Origin: Enhygromyxa salina
GTDB lineage: Bacteria > Myxococcota_A > Polyangia > Nannocystales > Nannocystaceae
Assembly: GCF_000737335.2 (NCBI RefSeq)
Contig: NZ_JMCC02000061.1
Location: forward strand, 1 to 64,000
Reading direction: 5' to 3'
DNA: 64,000 nucleotides
Each line of letters begins with the position of its first letter. Position 1 is the first letter of the stretch. Of this stretch, positions 8,693 through 15,587 are shown piece after piece. Below the pieces are notes generated by a model, which was not told the DNA's origin, did not search any database, and saw only the letters and a list, made by a program, of their open reading frames with translations. Position numbers and translations under genes: made by a program.

Positions 8693-9436
8693 TTGACCAG
8701 CGACACACCCAGCGAAGCCAAGGCGGCGCCCGATTTGGCGCCAAGTCGGGCGCCCGACTTGGCGACGGGCGAGCCTGCGGAGCCGCAGACGGAGCCGCCC
8801 GCCACGGGTGGGCAACCGCGCGTGCTGATCCCCGCCCCGGACTTGCGCAAGGCGAAGGCGACCCGCGGCGTCGATCCGCTCGGGATCGCGGCCACGCTCA
8901 CCTTCGTGCTCGTCGGCGGCCTGCTGGTGTTTGGGTTTGCCCAGGCCCTGGTCCCCGCCGTCGAGGCCCAGCTGGGCGCAGCCTGCCGCCCGCTGACACC
9001 AACGCCCAAGTCAGGGGCGATCCCGGCGATCGAGCTCGAGGAGCTCGACGGCACCCCGGTCTCGCTCGACGATTTTCGCGGCAAGTTTCTTGTCGTGAAT
9101 TTCTGGGCGACCTGGTGCGAGCCGTGCACCCGCGAGTGGCCGGACCTCGACATGCTCGGCTCACGCATGGCCGAGCGCGATGACGTGGCCGTGATCGCTA
9201 TCAGCGTCGATCAGGACCCCGCGTTAGTCGGCCCCTACCTCGAGCGCATGGGCCTGCGCGAGTCGGCGGTCCGGGTCTTGCGGGCCAAGGATCCCGAGGC
9301 CTACAAGCTGTTCGGCAGCGAGAAGATCCCCGACACCTACTTTGTCAACGCGCAGGGCGAGTTCGAGGCGGTCTTCATCAACGTGCGCGAGTGGGGCAAG
9401 GCCAAAGCCGTCCGCTGCGTTGAATCAAAGGTGTAG
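8693..9436 (+). CDS. TlpA/ResA-like membrane-anchored thioredoxin
   Basis: A 247-aa protein with a Pro/Ala-rich N-terminus, one transmembrane segment (about residues 63-85) and a periplasmic AhpC/TSA-thioredoxin domain. The active site is CEPC (142-145) in NFWATWCEPCTREWP, the hallmark of TlpA/ResA/DsbE reductases. Family members reduce apocytochrome c or copper-chaperone cysteines. It starts with TTG 9 bases after the two-domain DsbA gene and closes that cluster. Because the Ccm cluster at 30069-37929 has no ccmG, this protein is a plausible provider of the thiol-reduction step, which is an inference from gene content. A repeat element starts directly after its stop codon. Confidence 0.88.
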   Translation: MTSDTPSEAKAAPDLAPSRAPDLATGEPAEPQTEPPATGGQPRVLIPAPDLRKAKATRGVDPLGIAATLTFVLVGGLLVFGFAQALVPAVEAQLGAACRPLTPTPKSGAIPAIELEELDGTPVSLDDFRGKFLVVNFWATWCEPCTREWPDLDMLGSRMAERDDVAVIAISVDQDPALVGPYLERMGLRESAVRVLRAKDPEAYKLFGSEKIPDTYFVNAQGEFEAVFINVREWGKAKAVRCVESKV

Positions 9437-9934
9437 TTTTTACCCCCACAGGCGCCTTCGCACTTCGCAGGTCACTCGCTTCGCTCGCTCCCAACGGGCT
9501 AGCTGTTTGCGGGCGTATGTGTGGCCCCCTAGGAGGGGGCTCTCGTCTGGCCACCTGTAGCCACCGGATGGCGCTCCAACAACGTGTCGATCCTGGTTCG
9601 CTGGTCCGCAAACCAGAAGAGAGGATGGAGCGCCATCTACAACGACCGGACGACGCTCCAACCACGTGTCGATCCTGGTTCGCTGGTCAGACGAGAGCCC
9701 AGGCCTAGGAGGGGGCTCTCGTCTGACCACCGGACGACGCTCCAACCACGTGTCGATCCTGGTTCGCTGGTCCGCGAACCAGAAGAGAAGATGGAGCGCC
9801 GTCCGGTGGTTGTAGATGGTCAGACGAGAGCCCCCTTCCAGGGGGCCACACATACGCCTGCAAACAGCCAGCCCGTTGGGAGCGAGCGAAGCGAGTGACC
9901 TGCGAAGTGCGAAGGCGCCTGTGGGGGTAAAAAA
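9437..9934. repeat. Nested palindromic repeat between convergent genes (copies A and A')
   Basis: The whole gap between two convergent stop codons is one inverted repeat. The left arm (9437-9579) and right arm (9791-9934, inverted) each begin TTTTTACCCCCACAGG at the stop codon. Each continues through CACTCGCTTCGCTCGCTCCC and ATGTGTGGCCCCCT, then a GCCCCCT/AGGGGGC hairpin (left copy 9524-9540). The centre holds three copies of a unit containing CCACGTGTCGATCCTGG or close variants (near 9583, 9662 and 9743). It also holds a perfect 16-bp palindrome (9685-9700 with 9713-9728). No gene or transposase is present. The arms are oriented so that each convergent gene reads into an identical module. 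Confidence 0.85.
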
Positions 9935-10678
9935 TTACAAGCAGGAGCACTCGTCGAGGTTGGGGCCGACCTCGAGATCGACCATGAGCGTGTAGTCGCC
10001 CGCGTCACCAAGCGCGAGGTTGCGGCCGTCGGCGACGATCGTGAACCAGTCGGTCTTGAGCGCCTCGTACTCGATCGTCGCGGGATCGGGGGTCTCGCTG
10101 CAGACCTTGGCGTTGCCGACACACTCGGCCTCGTCGTGGATCTTCAGGCGCGCGACCCAGTTGTTGGGGTTTTGGGTGACGGTGATCGTGTCGCCCTGGA
10201 CCAGCCAGATCCTGAAGAAGTGATCGGGGCCCTGATCCAGGTTGACCGGGATGTCGACGGGACCGCAGGCGCCGTTCTCATCGTCGGTCGCGGACCCCGT
10301 GTTGCCGCCGAAGAAGAACCCACCCTTGGCCGCGGTCCGGCCGATGAAGTAGGGCCCGTCGCAGGTGTTGGGGGTGCTGTCGATCTTGCCGTCGCACTTG
10401 AGGACGCAGGGGTCTTCGGGCTCGCCGTCGCCGTCGCCCGAGTCGCCGTCGCCATCGCCCGGGGTGGTGTCGGCGTCGCCGTCACCCGTGTCGCCGTCGC
10501 CCGGGGTGGTGTCGGCGTCGCCGTCACCTGGATCGTCGTCACCGTCACCGTCACCGTCACCGTCACCGCCCATGCTGGCGGTGAAGCTGGCGCTGAAGCT
10601 GGATGGGGACTCTTCGCTTTCGCCCCCGGCACACGCAGTGAACAGAAGCAGGAGAGGGATCGAGCGTTTGAACATCAT
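9935..10678 (-). CDS. Lipoprotein with Gly-Asp-rich linker, unknown function
   Basis: A 247-aa protein with a lipoprotein signal (IPLLLLFTAC), then a low-complexity region (about residues 37-85) of GDGD and DTTPGDGD units. A globular C-terminal domain of about 155 residues follows, with Cys residues in PCVLKCDGK, NTCDGPYFIG and ACGPVDIP and ending ECSCL. The domain alternates beta-like segments (FFRIWLVQGDTITVTQNP, FTIVADGR), suggesting a secreted beta-sandwich resembling pre-peptidase C-terminal type domains; this is a guess from pattern only. GD-rich linkers recur in two other proteins of this window and are typical of Nannocystaceae surface lipoproteins. The stop codon abuts the palindromic repeat. 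A double ATG (10678 and 10675) makes the start ambiguous by one residue. Confidence 0.8.
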   Translation of the reverse strand: MMFKRSIPLLLLFTACAGGESEESPSSFSASFTASMGGDGDGDGDGDDDPGDGDADTTPGDGDTGDGDADTTPGDGDGDSGDGDGEPEDPCVLKCDGKIDSTPNTCDGPYFIGRTAAKGGFFFGGNTGSATDDENGACGPVDIPVNLDQGPDHFFRIWLVQGDTITVTQNPNNWVARLKIHDEAECVGNAKVCSETPDPATIEYEALKTDWFTIVADGRNLALGDAGDYTLMVDLEVGPNLDECSCL

Positions 10679-10758
10679 GGAAGTCTCGCCAAGCTAGGCG
10701 GCACACGGCACGCGTGCGCCACCCATATCCTAGACCGCCACGGAATTATTTTCAGCTC

Positions 10759-10777
10759 GGGCGAGGGCTTCTCGCCC
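10759..10777 (-). terminator. Hairpin downstream of the alpha/beta hydrolase gene
   Basis: GGGCGAG (10759-10765) pairs with CTCGCCC (10771-10777) about 30 bases after the minus-strand stop at 10806. It is followed on that strand by GAGCTGAAAATAATT rather than a T-run, so it is a weak terminator candidate. Confidence 0.35.
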
Positions 10778-10805
10778 GCTTGCGGACGCCTTCTTGGACC
10801 TCGCG

Positions 10806-11735
10806 CTAGACGCTGCTGCACCAGGTCAGAACCTGGTTGAACAGCCCGAGCTCGCCCGGCAACCCGAGATCCATGTTGGCCGGGAACCCCACGTGGCCGC
10901 CGCGGCGGGCCCATCGCACGTCGACTCCGGCGCCCGCGCGCGCGAGGTACGGACGCAGCGTCTCGGCCGGGACCATCGGGTCACCCGTGGTCGCGACGAA
11001 CAGCAGGGGCACGCCGACCTCGCGCAGCTGCGGACCCGCGCTCTGTGAGCGCCAGTAGTGCTCGACGCTGTCGAAGCCGTAGCGTGGGACCACCGTGGTC
11101 ATGTCCCACTGGCGGATCGAGCGAAACCGCGGGCTGCGGCCGTGGACCTTGACGTGGATCTTGGCCAAGCCATCGAGCACGTGCCGGCGGTAGATCCACG
11201 CGCGCGGCTGGTCGATCAGCTCCACGGTTCGCGCGAGGTCGAGTGGCGCACAGATCGCAACGACCGCGGCGATCCGCGGATCGCGTGTAGCTCGCAGTCC
11301 GAGCTGAATGCTGACGTGCCCACCCAGCGAGAAGCCAAGCACGAACACGCGCGCGTAGCCGGCGAGCGCGGGGTCTGCGAGCACGCGCTCGAGGTCCGAG
11401 GCGAGGCCCGCGTGATAGAAGTCCGCGCTGCTGCGGCCGGCGCCACGCATCGAGACTCGCAAGCTGGCGTGGCCAAGAGCGCGGATCGCCGCGGCGGCCT
11501 CGCGCATGTAGGGGCGCTCGGCGTCACCCCCGAGGCCATGGACGAGTAGATAGAGATCACCCGAGTTCGGTCCCCCACGCAGTCCCGCGAGGCGAACCGG
11601 CCCGGCTGGGCCCTCGCCGCCTTCGGGATCGTCGATCAACATCGACCAGGGATGATCGTCGAGCCGAGGTGCGCGCACGCGCCCGCGTAGGTCCGACGTG
11701 ATCGTCCACCAATGTCCGTGCGCGGTCGCAGCCAA
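10806..11735 (-). CDS. Alpha/beta hydrolase (YheT-like)
   Basis: A 309-aa cytoplasmic hydrolase. The oxyanion-hole strand LLVHGLGG (63-70), the nucleophile elbow GFSLGG (S136), the acid in TTGDPMVP (D252) and the base in GGHVGFP (H281) form a complete catalytic triad in canonical order. The layout resembles the YheT/ABHD family of short- to medium-chain esterases, whose natural substrates are mostly undefined. No signal peptide is visible. It is transcribed away from the respiratory operon, with 160 bases of divergent promoter space, and precedes the GD-rich lipoprotein by about 127 bases. Confidence 0.85.
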   Translation of the reverse strand: MAATAHGHWWTITSDLRGRVRAPRLDDHPWSMLIDDPEGGEGPAGPVRLAGLRGGPNSGDLYLLVHGLGGDAERPYMREAAAAIRALGHASLRVSMRGAGRSSADFYHAGLASDLERVLADPALAGYARVFVLGFSLGGHVSIQLGLRATRDPRIAAVVAICAPLDLARTVELIDQPRAWIYRRHVLDGLAKIHVKVHGRSPRFRSIRQWDMTTVVPRYGFDSVEHYWRSQSAGPQLREVGVPLLFVATTGDPMVPAETLRPYLARAGAGVDVRWARRGGHVGFPANMDLGLPGELGLFNQVLTWCSSV

Positions 11736-11858
11736 GTCCGCGCGATGATGTTCGGCGCCGGTCGCTCCCGCAAGACGTTCTCAGCTCGGGCCGCGAACGG
11801 CCAATACCACTGCGATCAGATGTGCCGAGTCTCGCAAATGTTTCTGGGCTCGCTCGCG

Positions 11859-11887
11859 TTGACCTGTCCAACAGTGCCGAGTAGGTT
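11859..11887 (+). promoter_or_regulatory. Sigma70-type promoter of the respiratory operon
   Basis: TTGACC (11859-11864) and TAGGTT (11882-11887) are spaced 17 bases apart, close to consensus. The expected start of transcription at about 11894 is only 2 bases before the GTG at 11896, implying a leaderless or nearly leaderless mRNA for the first gene. Confidence 0.55.
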
Positions 11888-11895
11888 CGGCGCGC

Positions 11896-12549
11896 GTGGC
11901 GAGGCTCAATGATGGGCAGGATGCCCACATCGACGATCGTGAACGGCCCATCGAGGCTGACCCCGAAGCCGTCACCCCGTCGCCAGGTGGTTCGACCGCG
12001 AGCGTGGACAGCTCCCTAGAGTCGGGCAGCCCCGCCGCGGAGCCCGACAACAGCCTCAAGTTCGTGTTCACCGCGATCGCGCTGATCAGCGTCGTCGTCG
12101 GTGTGCTCGGCTATTGGCGCTACGCCAACTCCGAGCGATGGGTCGCGCACGGCATCGCCAACATGGACGAGCGCGGCCCCACGCTGGACGCCGAGGGCTG
12201 CATCGACGAGGTCGTGGGTTGGTATGGCGCGTGTGATCAGCACGACGCCAACGCGGCCGTCTGCCTGCAGGGCGTTGGGATCTTGATGCAGCACTGTCTG
12301 AGCGCGCGCGAGCGCGACCAGACGTGTGAGCAGTATCTCGATCCAGACTCGGGCAAGCACGACGCGAGTGAAGACATGCGTGATCGATCCCGAAATCCGG
12401 CCACTGCGGGCGAGAGCGGGCGCTGGGTCTACGCGCGCTGTGAAGATCGGGGCATGGTCTGCCGGAACAAGCGCGAGTGCGCATGTGCCGAGGCCTATCG
12501 AGCCATTGACTCTTTCTGTCGGACAGGGCAACAGGCGGTCCAGCTGTGA
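11896..12549 (+). CDS. Cys-rich single-TM protein, first gene of the respiratory operon
   Basis: Not recognised. The 217-aa protein has an acidic, low-complexity N-terminus, one transmembrane helix (about residues 55-73, FVFTAIALISVVVGVLGYW) and an extracytoplasmic part with about ten Cys residues (for example GCIDEVVGWYGAC, RCEDRGMVCRNKRECAC). Paired cysteines suggest a disulfide-rich domain rather than a heme site, as there is no CXXCH. It overlaps ctaB by 4 bases (GTGA), so the two are translationally coupled and it may assist oxidase assembly; that role is inferred from position only. GTG at 11896 is the only initiator that fits, since no ATG occurs before the TM segment. Confidence 0.72.
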   Translation: MARLNDGQDAHIDDRERPIEADPEAVTPSPGGSTASVDSSLESGSPAAEPDNSLKFVFTAIALISVVVGVLGYWRYANSERWVAHGIANMDERGPTLDAEGCIDEVVGWYGACDQHDANAAVCLQGVGILMQHCLSARERDQTCEQYLDPDSGKHDASEDMRDRSRNPATAGESGRWVYARCEDRGMVCRNKRECACAEAYRAIDSFCRTGQQAVQL

Positions 12550-13460
12550 CCAAACCAGCGGATCCGAAGACCAGCCCCGCGCGGGACTACCTGGCGCTGA
12601 CCAAGCCCGGGATTGTCCGCATGTGTCTGATCATGACGGCCGGTGGGTTGTGGCTCGCGCCTGCGAGCAGCGAGTCCGGCGGCTGGATCGTGTGGGTGGC
12701 CGCGCTGATCGGCTCGGCGCTCGCCGTCGCTTCGGCCAACGCGTTCAACATGATCGCCGAGCGCGAGGGCGATCGCAGCATGGCCCGCACGCGCAACCGT
12801 CCGCTCGCGGCTGGCCGCTTGAGCGTGGCGCGGGCGAGCGTGTTTGCGGCGGCGCTCGGTGTCGGGTCGATGCTCGTGCTGGGCTTCGGCACCAACGTGC
12901 TCACGGCCGGCCTCGCCGCGTTTGCGCTGCTCAGCTACTGGCTGGTCTACACGCCGCTCAAGCGCAAGACTCCGCTCGCGCTGGTGATCGGCGCGGTCCC
13001 GGGGGCGGTGCCGCCGGTGCTGGGCTGGACGGCCGTGACGGGCTCGCTGGATCTACCCGGCGCCGTGTTGTTTGGGATCTTGCTGGTCTGGCAGATGCCC
13101 CACTTCCTGGCGATCTCGATCTTCCGCAAGCAAGACTACGCCGACGCGGGGATCCGCGTGGTGCCGGTCGTCCGCGGTGAGACCGTCGCCAAGGTCCAAG
13201 CGATCTTGTGGGCGGCCCTGCTGATCCCGGTGAGCCTGGCGCTGACGCCCCTCGGCGTGACCAGCGAGGTCTACATGGTGATCGCCGGCGCCGCGGGCCT
13301 GGTGTACCTGGGCTTCGCGATCAAGGGCCTGACCACCCACGAGCACGCGGCCGAGCTGCGCTGGGCTCGGCAGCTGTTTGGCTTCTCGCTGATCTACCTG
13401 CCGGTCGTGACGCTGGCGCTGGTCATCGATCTGTTGTGGTTCTCGGGGGGCGGGCTGTGA
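12546..13460 (+). CDS. ctaB: CtaB/CyoE, protoheme IX farnesyltransferase (heme O synthase)
   Basis: A 304-aa polytopic UbiA-superfamily membrane enzyme that adds a farnesyl group to heme B to make heme O, the precursor of heme A for the aa3 oxidase encoded downstream. Diagnostic features are KPGIVRMCLIMTAGG near the N-terminus, the prenyl-diphosphate motif region N68-MIAEREGD with MARTRNRPLAAGRLS, and the second loop DYADAGIRVVPVV. At the first motif the usual Asp residues are partly replaced: N68, then E72 and D76 where NxxxDxxxD is expected. The gene starts GTG inside the preceding stop and ends in a GTGA overlap with sco1. No ctaA (heme A synthase) is seen in this window. Confidence 0.93.
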   Translation: MTKPADPKTSPARDYLALTKPGIVRMCLIMTAGGLWLAPASSESGGWIVWVAALIGSALAVASANAFNMIAEREGDRSMARTRNRPLAAGRLSVARASVFAAALGVGSMLVLGFGTNVLTAGLAAFALLSYWLVYTPLKRKTPLALVIGAVPGAVPPVLGWTAVTGSLDLPGAVLFGILLVWQMPHFLAISIFRKQDYADAGIRVVPVVRGETVAKVQAILWAALLIPVSLALTPLGVTSEVYMVIAGAAGLVYLGFAIKGLTTHEHAAELRWARQLFGFSLIYLPVVTLALVIDLLWFSGGGL

Positions 13461-14155
13461 CCAGCGCGCCAACCCCGACCACCGCGCAGCCGTGGGACCA
13501 GCCCGCGCCGTGGATCCTGTTCCTGCGCAAGCACATCTGGGTGATCGGGATCCTGTTCTTCCTCACCATGATCACGGTGATGCGCCCGCTCTTGGTCCGG
13601 CGTCCGCCGCCCCCCGAGGTCGTCGGCGAGGTCCCGGCGTTCACGCTGGTCGACTCGAGCGGCGAGGCCTTCGGTCGCAACGAGCTGCTCGCGGCGGACA
13701 AGACCTGGGTCGTTGGGTTCGTGTTCACCCGCTGCCCAAGCACCTGCCCGGCGATCAGCCGCGCGATGCTCTCGTTCCAAGAGCAGATCAGCCGCTCGCG
13801 CCTCGAAGAGCACGTCGAGCTGCTCACGATCACCGTTGACCCCGAGTACGACACCCCCGAGGTCCTGGCCGCCTACGCGGCGTCGATCGGGGCCAACCTC
13901 GACAACTGGCGGTTCGTCACCGGCGACAAGCAGGCGATCGAGGACTTCGTGGTCGGTGGCTTCAAGCTCGCCGTTGGCGACGCCGAGCAAGTGGCCGACC
14001 GCGAGCCTGGCGTGATCGACATCGCCCACTCGACCAAGCTCGCGCTGGTCGATCGCTACGGCAACATCCGCGGCTACTACTCGACCGACGAAGACGGCCT
14101 GGCCGAGCTCTATCACCGAACCCTGCGGGTGATTCGGCTCGAGGAGGGCGAATGA
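13457..14155 (+). CDS. SCO1/SenC copper chaperone (first copy)
   Basis: A 232-aa membrane-anchored protein with a single N-terminal TM helix (about residues 27-45) and a periplasmic thioredoxin-like SCO domain. The copper ligands are visible as CPSTC (C93, C97 in FTRCPSTCPAIS) and a distal His (H191 in IAHSTKLALVD). SCO proteins deliver copper to, or reduce, the CuA site of cytochrome oxidase subunit II. The GTG start is set by the GTGA overlap with ctaB; the stop overlaps the cytochrome c gene in the same way, giving a tightly coupled ctaB-sco-cyt c block. Confidence 0.92.
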   Translation: MTSAPTPTTAQPWDQPAPWILFLRKHIWVIGILFFLTMITVMRPLLVRRPPPPEVVGEVPAFTLVDSSGEAFGRNELLAADKTWVVGFVFTRCPSTCPAISRAMLSFQEQISRSRLEEHVELLTITVDPEYDTPEVLAAYAASIGANLDNWRFVTGDKQAIEDFVVGGFKLAVGDAEQVADREPGVIDIAHSTKLALVDRYGNIRGYYSTDEDGLAELYHRTLRVIRLEEGE

Positions 14156-14616
14156 CCGGCGCAGCTCAGGCTTCAGCGGGATCCATGGCGGGCTTCACCG
14201 TGGGGTTGACGCTGCCTGCCATGATCTTGGCTGCCTGCAGCCAGGGCGCGCCCGCGTTCACCGAGCCCATGACGCTCGGCGGCGCCGAGGTCTCACCGGC
14301 CACGCTCAACGCCGGACGCGATCTCTACAATCGTCATTGTGTGTCTTGCCACGGCGACGCCGGGGCAGGGGACGGGCCGGCCGCGCGCAACCTCAAATTC
14401 CCGCCCTTGGATTTTCGCGTGGGCCAGTTTTCGTTCGTCGCCGACGGCGAGCTGCCAACCCACGAGCAGCTGATCGAGCGGATCCAGACGGGCGTGCCCG
14501 AGCGTGGCATGCCGCCTTGGAAGGGCATGCGCGTCGAGGATCTGTCCGCGTTGGCCAACTACATCAAGACTTTTTCACCCCGTTGGTCCACGCCGGCGGC
14601 CGAGGTCGCGTCATGA
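14152..14616 (+). CDS. Lipoprotein monoheme cytochrome c
   Basis: A 154-aa predicted lipoprotein (signal ending in MILAACSQG). One class I cytochrome c fold is present: heme motif CVSCHGDAGAGDGP, which is typical of the cbb3/CcoP-like or ActE-like small cytochromes, and an axial Met candidate in RGMPPWKGM. It is coupled to sco1 by an ATGA overlap and precedes the alternative complex III genes by about 320 bases. It may carry electrons between complex III and the oxidase or receive them from a dehydrogenase; the partner is not shown by sequence. Confidence 0.9.
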   Translation: MTGAAQASAGSMAGFTVGLTLPAMILAACSQGAPAFTEPMTLGGAEVSPATLNAGRDLYNRHCVSCHGDAGAGDGPAARNLKFPPLDFRVGQFSFVADGELPTHEQLIERIQTGVPERGMPPWKGMRVEDLSALANYIKTFSPRWSTPAAEVAS

Positions 14617-14933
14617 ACATGCCGCGAGCTCGCCACACCACCGGCCACCGCACGGGTGTCCACTCGAGCCCTGCAATGCGGAACTGCCGCACTGCGAACC
14701 CCATCGACCGGCCGCAAATAGCTACCTGCACCCGTTATTCGGGAGGTTGCCACCAGGTCGGCCGACTGATAGTTTCCGCGCCCGGAGAGCTTCGTTTGGG
14801 CGCGAATCACAGCGTTTTGGCGATTTCTCAGCCGAATTCGGGTGGTCGGGGATCGTCCTCGTACCGCAGCCCGCTCACCCGCGGAGTCCCGAGCGAGTCC
14901 TGCTCCTCGCCCGCCTGTGAAAGGTGAACTCTC
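14617..14933. other. 317-bp gap before actA
   Basis: No convincing gene is seen. It is somewhat less GC-rich in the middle (near 14770-14845) and may hold an internal promoter for the act-cox genes, but no clear -35/-10 pair was found. AAAGGTGA (14920-14927) is the likely ribosome binding site for the GTG at 14934. Confidence 0.4.
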
Positions 14934-15587
14934 GTGCCGGCCATCTTCCCTCGCTGGACAAACAAAATCCCCCTCGCCCTTGGCGTCGTCACGCCGTTGG
15001 TTGGGGCCTTCCTCATCTTCGCCGTCTGGTACTGGTGGTCTCCGCTGTACACGGACGTGGGCTACCGGCCCAAGCAGCCCGTCGAGTACAGCCATGCCCT
15101 GCATGCTGGCGACATGGGCATCGACTGTCGGTACTGCCACAACACGGTCGAGAGCGCGCCCCATGCCGCGGTGCCGCCCACGCAGACCTGCATGAATTGC
15201 CACTCGCAGGTCCAGACCGAGAGCCCTCGGTTGGCGCTGGTTCGCACCAGCTTCGAGACCGGCGAGGCGATCCCGTGGGTCCGCGTCCACATGCTGCCCG
15301 ACTACGCGTTCTTCGATCACCGCCCGCACGTGGCCGCCGGCGTCGGCTGTGCCACCTGTCACGGTCGGGTCGACAACATGGTCGTGGTCGAGCAGGCGCA
15401 GCCCATGTCAATGGGCTGGTGCCTGGACTGCCACCGCAATCCTGAACCCAACCTTCGGCCGCTCGACCAAGTCACCAACATGGATTGGGACGACTCGCCA
15501 GAGAAGGCCGCGTACGACTTCAAGAAGGACCCGGAGCGCAAGCGCATGCCTTCGCCGCCGGTCCACTGCTCGGGGTGTCACCGATGA
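14934..15587 (+). CDS. actA: ActA, pentaheme cytochrome c subunit of alternative complex III
   Basis: A 217-aa membrane-anchored multiheme protein. One N-terminal TM helix (about residues 10-33) is followed by five CXXCH motifs: CRYCH (65), CMNCH (86), CATCH (139), CLDCH (163) and CSGCH (212). Five hemes and the cytochrome c7-like spacing match ActA, the electron-transfer subunit of the quinol:cytochrome c oxidoreductase complex unrelated to bc1. The gene begins with GTG and overlaps actB by 4 bases. The order actA-B-C-D-E-F that follows is the canonical one, which strongly supports the call. Confidence 0.95.
   Translation: MPAIFPRWTNKIPLALGVVTPLVGAFLIFAVWYWWSPLYTDVGYRPKQPVEYSHALHAGDMGIDCRYCHNTVESAPHAAVPPTQTCMNCHSQVQTESPRLALVRTSFETGEAIPWVRVHMLPDYAFFDHRPHVAAGVGCATCHGRVDNMVVVEQAQPMSMGWCLDCHRNPEPNLRPLDQVTNMDWDDSPEKAAYDFKKDPERKRMPSPPVHCSGCHR

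Noticed and set aside
9437..9934. Short open frames inside the palindromic repeat
   Set aside because: Frames are open on both strands, mirror each other because of the inverted repeat, lack RBS and encode Arg/Pro-rich strings without domains.
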